Source of the DNA: Oopsacas minuta
Taxonomy: Eukaryota > Porifera > Hexactinellida > Lyssacinosida > Leucopsacidae
Direction of reading: 5' to 3'
Length of the DNA: 64,000 nucleotides
Assembly (NCBI GenBank): GCA_024704765.1
Contig: JAKMXF010000311.1
Coordinates: 8,735-72,734, forward strand
Within the stretch, counting starts at the first letter, position 1. Each line of letters begins with the position of its first letter. The position numbers were made by a program, and so were the translations under genes. The notes beneath the pieces were generated by a model. That model was not told where the DNA came from. It was given only the letters and a program-made list of their open reading frames with translations, and did no database searches. This document shows, piece after piece, positions 10,801-20,454 of the stretch.

Positions 10801-13800
10801 CTGAGTATCGTCCTGGAAACGAATCTCGCATTTGAGAAAACGTTTATTGTTTTGAGGCATCGGTCAGAGAAAAGTCTGGAAAATATGCTGCAATAGAAAA
10901 GTTTAAAGTTTGTACACAAGATTCGATACGAAAGCAGATCTTGACCAAATTACCGATATAACAGTTGTAGAATCAAACCAAAGTTGATAAGATAATAGAC
11001 AAATGAATTTCATTAACTATACTAATTGCCTGCTACACTGATAATCTGTATACAGACTACCCACAAATTTATCGACTTTGGTAGTAGAATTCGATAACCT
11101 ATTTGAAATTTGATAACATTATGGATATACACAACGACAAATATTAACTATAAAATACTAGAAATATCATAGCCAGACTCAGCATATCCGATTACTCCAT
11201 TAAAGCCATTAGAAGTATAATTCCAGGACCATAATAAATACCAGAATTTTTTCCCTAATGTATATACATAAAAACGAACAAATAAACGGTTACGAACACG
11301 GTTGAGAATTCCGTAATAACGAGAGCCTACTGTGCATGAGAAGATGGGAATATTTCATCAGATGCACAAATTTGTTTCTAAGAAACATCATTTCCACCCC
11401 CTACCATACTTTCTACCCTACCTTATCTATATTAGCCATTTACCTACCTTTACTGGCTGCATATGATTTGCTTTTCTCTGTAGAGGATGGTACAGTGCGA
11501 CTCACTGAAGGCGACAATGGTCTGGTTGAGGTTTATCTCAACGGTAGTTGGGGCTTTATCTGTGACGATGGATGGGATGAGACTGATGCTGATGTAACCT
11601 GTCAGATATTAGGCTATCCTTCAGCCACACAAAGTGATACTGGACGCTATCACCCAGACACTAACTATACTCTACTCAACTTTTACTGTGTTGGTAATGA
11701 GACTAGTCTACTCGATTGTCCACACAGTTACTATTCTGACTACTCTCCTGGTTTTTGCTCTGTCGATGAACATGTTTACATTTCATGCGCTCCTTCTATT
11801 GGTGAGATTCATTTCTTTCTTGTTTCACACTTTTTTATTCTTTCTTCTTTCCCTTATTTGTATTCATCCTTTATCTTCCTATATTTTCTTTAACTCATTT
11901 TGTATCTCCCCTTTTTTTCTATTTACCTATCCATTTCCTCTTTGCTTTGCTTCACTTTTTATTCTTTTTTCTTCTTGTTTGTATACTACTACTTTTCTCA
12001 TCTTCGTTTTTTGCTTTACTTCTGCTTTTTTATTCCTTTTCATATCGTCCACTTTTTCTCCTACATTGTATCTGCACTTTTATTCCTTACCCTATTCTTA
12101 TTACTGCGTACTTTTCGTTCTTACATGCGACCATATATGTTTCATATGCTCCAACCAATTACTTTTTATATGCTCGTTGTCACACCATCTTTACGGTTGT
12201 TGCTGTTCAAACCATCTTTTGCCTTTTTGTCCCTCCTATGTATTATCTTCATTTACAGGACTGAGTCTCATTTGTGAGAGATTCCATATCAAAATGTTCT
12301 TTGAGATGTAGGTTGTTTCTATAAGTATACATTTGCTCTCTTCTTTGACCTTAAATACACAATTATCGTGTCAAAAGTGAATCTTGCCAAACCTTTGGCC
12401 TCCATGGCTTCAGTTGTTACTTACACACAATCTAACTTTATACATTAACAGTTTTTCTATATTTGTATAATTATATATTTGGACATTAAAATCACACGTC
12501 ATCTATAGGTATTTTGACATTACAATCACGCTTCATTTGTATTGTTTCATGTTAGCATTTATACAACCTATCAGCCTATTAGGCAACAATCTGACGTCTT
12601 TTTGACCTGAAATTTTTCTTGATGTGGAATGTGGATTAATCACATATCATTTTTGACAGATGTATGCCTTTGTTAGACAAGTTGTATGCATTTGGCTGAT
12701 AAGTTGTATGCTTGCCGTATGCATTTGTCAGACATTTTTTCTAAAAAGATTATAATTTAAAAATTGCCGAGCCGCTTCGCTTCCTCGCGCTCCGCGGCTT
12801 ATGGACACCCTGTGGTCGCATGGAACTCGGCACTTCCATGAGGAAGTTAACAAAGTAAAAATTGCAAAACTGAATTGATCGATAAATATTCCTATTTGTT
12901 TACTAAATATCCATAAAAACAACTATAAATTTCCAATACGAAATTTGGTTTCAGTCCTTTCAGAGAACTTTGTTACCCCATTGCAACAGTTAAGAGGAAG
13001 TCTCTACGTATTTTTGAGATTTCAACTGTTTATTTACTTCATATTCATAAAAACAACAATAAATTTACATATGATTAATCCAAAAGTCTGAAAATCGGAT
13101 TCAGCATACTCGATATATTTAGTGAAGTTTTATTGAATTCTATTTACTTCCTTGATAAACACAGTAAATACATACTTATGCGACAATTTCAAAATTGCAT
13201 ACCGTAAATCCTTTCCTTGACAACGGACAAACAAACAAACAAACAAACAAACAACAATTGTGATTGAATAATATAGATTATTAACTTATTTTGTTCCACG
13301 AGTTTGTCCGGTGTAGAGGTGTTGTCCGCTTTTAGGAGACGCAACTGTATATATTGATATAGATGCTTTAAATTTCTAAGTATGATAATATCTCTAAATA
13401 TATTTTTAGTGGAGCTCAAAGGGAGATGCCCTAATGGTATGGACGAGTACGTCCGCGCGGCCTTGCGAAATCTAGCAGTCCGATTAACATGAAAATTGGT
13501 ATACATATACATTTTGGGTCAGGGATTTGCACCTTGGGTATGAATTTTTCAAAAGTGATATTTCACACCTTTTATATGTATAATTCATATACAGGGTTAA
13601 TTGCAGGACTCTTATTCGAATCTTATCCATTGGATTTGAGGATAAAACATGAAGTTCAGTAGGGGACTAATAATATTTAATATACTGAATTTCTCAGATC
13701 CAGGAGACCATAATTATTCTTGATCTGGTGCTTTGCGGTATATGCACTGGTGTCAGGGAACAAACGAAAACACAACCCTCAGCTGCACTACCAGTCTATC

Positions 13801-16800
13801 TGCTGGATATTTTTGATTTATACGATATTTATAAATAAACTTTTCAAAGTAATGACGGATAATTTTCTGATTTTTTAGTCAATTAATTATTTAATCTTCT
13901 ACTAGCATACTAAATGATAATCTGAGGATATAATCTAAATATTATATGGCTTGGCGCCCTTAGGCATTTCACTATTTTATTTACGCAAAGGTTTGTACGA
14001 CATTTTTATTCAATGTAATTCTCTAGATATTATACCAGTAATAACATCTCCAAACCAGAGCATTGAACAAACATTACCAAGCCTCTATAATTTCTCCCAA
14101 ATTATTGAGTGTATTGCTGATGGAATCCCAACACCAGTGGTATACTGGAGCACTACGACCAGTATTGAAGATCAAGTTGGGTACAATTCAACGCTTGAAA
14201 TCAGTTCAAGTATCCTAACTGAGCCTACTAACGTATTCTACTGTGTAGCTGTGAATTCAGCAGGTATGGATGTAGTATCTGTGACGTATAATATTCTGAC
14301 ATCTCCTCCTACGATATCGTCTCCCAGTGAAAATATCACAGTTACAACAATGTCAAATACTAGTGATACTTATGAATGTATTGCTGATGGAATCCCAAAG
14401 CCAGTAGTCTATTGGAGCACTACAACCGGTATTGAAGATCAAGTTGGGTACAATTCAACTCTTGAAATCAGTTCAAGTATCTTAACTGGGCCTACCAATG
14501 TATTCTACTGTGTAGCTGTGAACTCAGCAGGTATGGATGTAGTATCTGTGACGTATAATATTCTGACATCCCCTCCTACGATATCGTCTCCCAGTGAAAA
14601 TATCACAGCTACAACAATACCAAATACCAGTGATAGTTATGAATGTATTGCTGATGGAATCCCAACACCAGTAGTCTATTGGAGCACTACGACCAATATT
14701 GAGGATAGAATCGGTGATAATTCAACTCTTGGAGTAACATCTTTACAGTTGTCCGAACAAATCAATGTATTCTACTGTGTAGCTGTCAGTTCATCAGGAA
14801 TAGCAGTAACCACCGTTACTTATAATATTTCTATAGTTGTAGCAGATGTTCTCGATAACATAATGGATCAACTATCCAGTATTTCGTCCATTTCGGGGGA
14901 AACTGCAGCTGTGTTTATCCTGGAGTTACAAACATCAGTGGACTCTGCAATTGATCAAGGTTATGTAACGGAGGAAGTACTTGAAACTACTGCATCAATA
15001 ATCGAACAGATAGTGGATAAAATAGATGGATCGATTGATACAGAAATCACAATGATGATAACTAATACGTTGGGTACAGCTCTAATTAATACTGAGAGTT
15101 TGGAACAACCTGAGACGGTAAGTGTTTTATTCTTACAGTAAGTATGTATACGTTGCCGCACGAACACCTATATACACGGTCGTGACACTCTCATATCAAG
15201 TCAAGATTCGTATAGGCCTTATTTGATAGAGTGAAAAACAACTTGCTTAAGATGGGGGTATTCAATAAGGGGCATCAAAGTTTAAAAATGATCATAAATC
15301 TCTGATAAGGATCAGTTTGTCGGATTATTAATCATTTGTTCCGCAACTACGTAAACTGGCAATCTCCCCAATGTCTCTCATGGCTGTCATTGACTTGAGA
15401 GCCATACTATATTATGATAGATATGCCATAAGACCGTGTAATATGAATATCCTCTTGTATGCATCCCGGAGCATTTAGCATAATACACTTAATATGAAGT
15501 CTATTGACTTGATATTCGCGGCTCAGTATATCCTCCATAATTTAGTATGCTTTTAAGTGAATGACAGCCATCAGACACGTCGGGAGATTGCCAAGTACGT
15601 TGTTTGGTCGTAAATGAACTATAAACCGACAAACTGATCCTGATCAGAGATTTATGATCAATGTTAAACATTTGATGCGATCCATTAGGCCTTTTTTGGT
15701 GCCATCTCATCAAATTCCGAAAGGATGCACTACTAAGTAATTTTCCACCATTTAGTCAGATCCCAAACCTATTAGTGTAGTTGAAATAAAATATTACAGT
15801 ATAACCACGTTAGTACGAACACAGTTAATTCTGATTTCCGGATAATAAGAACGAATATTTGTGAGGGAAAGGTCGATATTGTGAGAGGGTAGCGAGGTTA
15901 ACATCTAATATTTTAAACCTGGCCAATTGGCATTTCTACGTATTAGTTGATTCATTTCAGGAAGATGCATAAGAATTTTGAGGGACTGTATTCGAAAATC
16001 TAAAAATTATTAAGTTGTAAAAATAATTGTGTCGCTTAAAAATTAATCAGCGGGATAGATACGGATACAGCTCTCTAATTATAAGGAAATTTATGTATAT
16101 TTATATGTAAAATTGTGATTCAATTGTACACGACTTACTTTATATGAATATATATTTTCAGGAGGCGGGAAGCTTGGCAACAGTCTCAAATGCTGAAGTT
16201 ATCGCATTAAGAACGCTTGAAAAGTTTTCTATACGTCTTCTTGAAGATTTATTATCAGGAGAGAAAAATGTGAGTACGGTAGAATCTGAATTTATTTCTA
16301 TAATAAATCAAGTGATTGATGTATCCAGTGGAGATTCTGAAGAGATGTTCAATTTGCCTCTAGCAGTAGGAGATTATCCAGTTTCTGCGACTATCCCATT
16401 TGACGTCGCTCAAGATTTGGCTTTAAATGGAAAATTAGCTGTAAGTAATTAGTATAAATAGTAGACTCTGCATAATAGGGTCACATGGGAGTAGACCATT
16501 TTAACCCGATTAAGCCGAGCCTACTGTACCTATGTATATTTATTACAATAGTTTCATCAAATACTTATGAGACCTCAAACATTTGAAAGTTACAATTATG
16601 GAATGTTTACATATATGTATTGTTCTGTGTAGAATTCTTCACTGATATTTTGTGGAGAAATTCTTTTGTATCAATATTTCATTGTAATTGAGCTCGGCAG
16701 TTACAGTTGTGGTACCAATAACTGATTCACCATTTGCAAAACGATCTTTCAGGATCAGTAATGGCGCCTACTAAACTACCACTGAGTTATTTATGTGTAC

Positions 16801-19090
16801 AATTAAGTTCTAAGCTTAATAACTGAATGACGTACCTCAGGTATGAGACCTTCCATGTTGTTGGACCAGTTATGGTCTACTAGTTGTGGCGTGACAGTTG
16901 CCAACCCACGTCGAATCGGAATTTCAGATTTTCAATTGTGTCATAGTAAACTTATATTGATTTTATGATATATTACTTACATACTTGCTACGAAAGACCT
17001 TTGGGACATAAACAAACTTGAGGATGTAGTAGATATTAGGTAGCGTCAAGGGTAGCTACAAGCTTAGGTGGTGTCATCCATACTACGCACCTGAAAACGG
17101 TACTGAGCCTAGTTAATTCCAGACCGACGAGCCAAATGCTCGTACGTTTTATATTAAATTCTTCAGTAGTTGGCTAGCCTGAACTTCTTGCAAATGCCTT
17201 TACATAGTGTCTCTATTCTCTTCACTAGATCAGTACATCAATAGTATATCGAGATCAGAGTAATACACCCAAATCTGTAGAGTCTTATCAAGGAAGTGAT
17301 ACTCTAACAACTTCGATATTAGGAAAGACTGGTAAAGTGAACTTTGATTCAGAGGTAATTCATTCTGATAAACTTTTTCAAACTAATTTACTAAGTTTAC
17401 AAATCAATAAACTTCTCCAATTTTGCATCAATGATTATTATGACGTATACAATTTATCTTAGGTTACGCTGGGATTTGATGTAATTTCAGTTTCTGATGG
17501 TTTCACTCTTGCTTGTGTGTATTTGGATGGGAATAACTGGGTAGATGATGGTCTCACTACAGTCCTACAACCCAATGATTTTACATTATGCAAATCATTC
17601 CATTTCACGAGCTTCGCCGTTTTCGTTACTCCATACGATACGCCGGATGGAACAGCAACAGTTGTGCTCGATGTTTTCAGCTACATTCTAGTTTCTATCT
17701 CCTTCATATCTCTGATAATATCACTGATCCTATTTTGCATTGCTGGAAAAGCTTTCTTCAAAGTGGAAACAAACATAGTTTACTTCAACTACTGTATTGC
17801 AATGCTGTTAGCCACAGGAATATTCTTATTTGGTATAGATACAGGAACATTCAATAGAAGTGTTTGCATGATCATAGCCTTCGCACTTCACTACACATGG
17901 CTAGCAGTATTTACATGGACTCTATGTATCGGAATATTGATAATGTTCAAGCTTGTTATAAGTAAGTTGAGTAATTCCCAATAATTAGTATATAATATTA
18001 ATTTACTGGGAAACTGGGCAATTGCACTGGTTTTATATACTAAAGTATTGTATGTATAAAAAGATGGATTGCTGGAATTTGTCCTACATTGCGAAATCAG
18101 AATGAGTTGATGGAATTTATCCTAAACACAAATACTATAATTTACAGAAATCTCAAATACTCAATTTGTCCAAAATTTGCTATATTTTCCTTGATAAATA
18201 AACCCGCCAACAACCATGGAGTGGCTAAGAAGTTTGAACAATAGTCCGAGGAAAGATATACACTAATCCAAGGGAAAGTTCTTCACAACCTACCTAAATA
18301 ATGAATATAAATACACAAATCCAACAATTTTAGCTGGTTTAACCGCGAATCCGCGTCCCCTAAACATTTTGAAAGTTAGGACAAATTCAGGTTTCCCGAA
18401 GAGGTCCTTCAATTGCGTTATGTGTGACGTATGTAAGTCCGCGGGATAGCATAATATCTATAAGGTCTATTGAAATCAGTTATGGTATATTTTGGGGGGT
18501 AGGTGTTTACTTGATTAATATGTCATTTAATCTCTTAATTAACAAAAATCTATGTGAAAACCATACTTGATACAATCTTTATCAATTTTTGACTACTCAC
18601 TGAGTATACTAAAGGTCCCTATGACTGAGATTTACTGTCTGTCTCTCAGTCGACATTTTGTATATACTACGAGTATTTAACGGAGCTATCTCTTTCTAGG
18701 TGTGATGTCTACTAGGAAGATTTATCCATATCTCATCGTTTTTGGTTGGGTGTTTCCACTAGTTATCCCAATCATAACCATTATCATTACACATTCATAC
18801 TACGTAAACGAGGTAGAACATTGCTTTCTCAATAATGATAGAGGAGTCATTTGGGCATTCATCGCTCCAATACTAATTATATTGATTGTCAACGTTGTCT
18901 TCCTTGTAATAGCCATTACAAAGATTATATATACAAAATGGTCTAACCAAAATAATGACCATAAAATTATTATGAAAGATGCACTCATCACAGCTTTAAT
19001 ATTAACTCCTGTTTTGGGAATTCCTTGGCTCTTCCTACTCCTTAACATTTCAATCCAACACATAGCACTCCAGTATATATTCATCTTTTT
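7701..19090 (+). CDS. Adhesion G-protein-coupled receptor with SRCR and three Ig domains (7 exons, 3' end cut at an assembly N)
   Basis: Proposed exons are 7701-7782, 11484-11801, 14027-15117, 16162-16440, 17229-17354, 17463-17961 and 18700-19090. All have GT/AG borders and phases that agree at each junction (1,1,0,0,0,1). The product, about 928 residues so far, has a signal peptide (MKHRICISLLCVILLQLLS), an SRCR domain (WGFICDDGWDETDADVTCQ) and three 89-residue Ig repeats (C..YW..YC). A GAIN domain follows, ending in a GPS with HFT as the likely cleavage triad, and then seven-helix sequence: TM1 VLVSISFISLII-like, TM3 FALHYTWLAVFTWTLC, TM4 PYLIVFGWVFPLVIP, and TM5 and TM6. It is a plasma-membrane receptor for adhesion or matrix cues that would signal through its 7TM part. 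TM7 breaks off at N19091 and no C-tail is seen. The signal exon is 3.7 kb away and is the least certain part. Confidence 0.8.
7839..7876. repeat. (TAA)n microsatellite
   Basis: An ATT/TAA trinucleotide run with about 12 units lies just inside intron 1 of the adhesion GPCR. Confidence 0.9.
8457..9150. repeat. Long inverted repeat (arms ~305-314 bp, spacer ~76 bp)
   Basis: The arm 8457-8760 pairs with 8837-9150 over its whole length with scattered mismatches. Examples are CCCTGATAATACATTTTG facing CAAAATGTATTATCAGGG, CATGGATAGCACATC facing GATATGCTATCCATG, and ATGCTCCATCTTTGAAACC facing GGTTTCAAAGATGGAGCAT. It lies in intron 1 of the adhesion GPCR and would form a hairpin of about 300 bp in the pre-mRNA. 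It is probably a foldback transposon. The short open frame inside is a by-product. Confidence 0.85.
9210..9548. repeat. Transposon remnant with repeated CGGTTATAAGAACA motif, pogo-like end
   Basis: CGGTTATAAGAACA occurs at 9293-9306 and 9472-9485, and in reverse at 9522-9535, with a variant at 9436-9449. The block ends in GCATTCACTGTA, like the CAGT-type termini of pogo/Tigger elements seen elsewhere in this window. It lies inside intron 1 of the adhesion GPCR and has no coding sequence. Confidence 0.5.
9970..10412 (+). repeat. Interspersed repeat family, copy 2 (longest forward copy)
   Basis: It starts with a (TTTG)n run and TCCGTTGTCAAGGAAAGGAT, continues through TCATATGTAAATTTATTG and GAATATAAAGTAAACAAATT, and ends in the G/C-rich block GCGCCGAGTTCATCGCGAAG. 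It serves as the reference copy for the family and is intronic. Confidence 0.65.
11812..12258 (+). other. Pyrimidine-rich tract in the intron after the SRCR exon
   Basis: About 450 bases on the + strand are almost entirely T and C, starting a few bases after the exon donor at 11802. Because stop codons need purines, all three forward frames stay open here. The resulting frames (up to 225 codons) are not genes. Confidence 0.75.
12745..13262 (-). repeat. Interspersed repeat family, copy 3 (reverse)
   Basis: This is a reverse-orientation copy of the family at 9970-10412: the G/C-rich end (GAGCCGCTTCGCTTCCTCGC, ACTCGGCA) comes first, and TCCTTTCCTTGACAACGGAC with an (AAAC)n run comes last. An unrelated 50-80 base segment near 12930-13020 disturbs the match. 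It is intronic to the adhesion GPCR. Confidence 0.6.
13733..13812 (+). repeat. Short dispersed repeat shared with 52118-52222
   Basis: The segments TGCACTGGTGTCAGG and GCTGCACTACCAGTCTATCTG recur near 52118 as a longer copy (CATCTACACGGTGGGGTCAGG, CTGCACTACCAGTCTGTCGG). It is non-coding and probably a transposon fragment. Confidence 0.5.
15271..15680. repeat. Second intronic inverted repeat (arms ~150 bp)
   Basis: 15271-15420 pairs with 15530-15680 at roughly 80 percent. Examples are ATGATCATAAATCTCTGAT facing ATCAGAGATTTATGATCAA, GGCAATCTCCC facing GGGAGATTGCC, and ATGGCTGTCATT facing AATGACAGCCAT. It sits in the intron between the Ig exon and the first GAIN exon of the adhesion GPCR. It is an old foldback element. 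Confidence 0.7.
16458..16526. mobile_element. Tiny Tigger/pogo-like MITE remnant
   Basis: AGTAGACTCTGCATAATAGG on the left pairs as an inverted repeat with CCGATTAAGCCGAGCCTACT on the right, with CTGTA at the end. The ends resemble the CAGTAG-type termini at 62097 and 63970. It is only about 70 bases long and lies just after the exon ending at 16440. Similar lone ends occur near 11310-11335, 15795 and 52360-52374. Confidence 0.45.
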
Positions 19091-19091
19091 N
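19091..19091. other. Ambiguous base N marking a probable contig join
   Basis: The adhesion GPCR is cut within TM7 immediately to the left. The VLIG/VWA reading frame is open through the N from the right and already aligns with the middle of the homologue at 36164-42948. Two unrelated truncated genes meeting at an N point to a collapsed gap rather than biology. Confidence 0.75.
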
Positions 19092-20454
19092 ATATTTTGA
19101 CTTAGGTAGCGTATTTGAAGTTTTGGACAGAGCAGGATTCTTTGAAACTGAACTTATATTTAATCTTCATTCATTTATTACTTCATTTCAAAAATATCTA
19201 CAGGAAAGCGAAATAACGATTTCAGAAAACCGACTACTGGAGACTATTTCTGGATATAAACAATCAATGATAAAGGACTCGTTAGGATGTACAAGGCAAT
19301 GTCCTTGTTGTGGCAAGTTTTGTGATAGAATTAATCATGAAGAAACGAGTTGTTTTTCTTCTGGGCATAAAGAAACGAGTTGTTTTTCTTCTAGGCATCA
19401 ATTCGCTTCGATGGGCGGTAATACATGGGGAAACGATAAACAACACTCTGCAACACTCATGTCTTGTGAGGATTATTCAGAAGAAATGGCTGTTGCATTG
19501 CCTGGTCGTATGACAACGTGGAGAGAGTTCAAACGGAGTACAGAAAGAGAATGGGATTGGGGGAAAGATAATGAAATTCTACAAAGTGAGTTATACAAAA
19601 GAAAGGCATACCTGATTAACCTTTGGAATAAATTTGGAAAAGGTATTCTTGAATATCCTCGTGTGTACAAGGGTACTAGAATTGAATTTAGACCATACAA
19701 AGAAAAGGATTTAAATTCAGAATCGGGCATAAATACATATCAGCTTTGCTTTGTAATTGATGGTACTGGCTCAATGGGAAAAGACATTGAAAAAGTAAGA
19801 GATTCTGTCCAAAGCTTGGTTGATTCATACAAAAGAACAAAAAACGAAATCGTATTTCGAATTGTTATATATCCAGATCATTGTGATGACAAATTAATCG
19901 ATACTCATCCAAATAATCATCAATTTATTTCCAGTGATGAGTCAATTGTAACATTTCTCAACCGTGTAATCCCAGAAGGAGGGGGTGATATACCAGAGGC
20001 TTCTCTTGATGGTTTAGCGGTTGCTCTCAATTCAAATTGGGATAAAGGCGCTAACACTAGGAGGATAATAATACATTTGTTTGATGCTCCACCTCATGGA
20101 AACTTCCCTGATTACACAACTCATAATACAAACAGTAATCCAGATCATTGTTGTTGTTGTTCGAGCAAGTGTCGCTATGACTGGCAAAAAGATGTTTGGG
20201 AGAAAATGAAGGAACTAGAAGTAGAATATCATGGAATAAATACTGGTGGTACTCAATGGGTAGAGTTTGAAAACACAATGAAGAAAAAACTAGATTATCT
20301 CTGTAAGGGATTTACAAAATGTGGCAAAGAACAGGTTAATGATGCTGTGATGCAAATATTCATAAACTACCAGTGTGAACCAGAAGATGACGATGAACAA
20401 AGTGAATCTCAAAATTCTAGCGATCTTGATAGCGATGATTCAGACTCAGATTAG
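19092..20454 (+). CDS. C-terminal part of a VLIG-type GTPase/VWA protein (5' truncated at assembly N)
   Basis: The frame is open from the N at 19091 to the stop at 20452-20454 (about 453 residues). It aligns along its length with the last third of the gene at 36164-42948. It has a Cys cluster (CPCCGKFC), a conserved MGGNTWGND block, an NLWNKFGKGILEYP block, and a VWA domain with the MIDAS-type signature CFVIDGTGSM and a later GGGDIPEAS. A CCCC motif follows the VWA strand IIHLFDAPPHGNFPDY. The tail is acidic (repeated Asp/Glu/Ser). The GTPase half is missing because of the join. A 30-base tandem duplication lies inside the Cys cluster. The VWA fold suggests metal-dependent protein binding; the partner is unknown. 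Confidence 0.8.
19336..19395 (+). repeat. Two-copy 30-bp tandem duplication inside the Cys cluster
   Basis: The units 19336-19365 and 19366-19395 differ at only three positions and encode HEETSCFSSG and HKETSCFSSR. The homologue at 36164-42948 has no such duplication, so it arose in this copy and added one Cys to the putative zinc-binding region. Confidence 0.85.

Noticed and set aside
10618-10860. 80-codon minus-strand frame beginning MPQNNKRF
   Set aside because: It lies in the adhesion-GPCR intron beside G/C-rich repeat ends, with no recognisable domain.
11634-12311. Long overlapping open frames (up to 225 codons) on the + strand
   Set aside because: They arise from a T/C-rich tract that cannot contain stop codons; the composition is Phe/Ser/Leu/Tyr only and all three frames are open.
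18702-20454. A receptor-VWA fusion gene
   Set aside because: The two parts are in different frames, TM7 is incomplete and the junction is an N; a collapsed gap is simpler.
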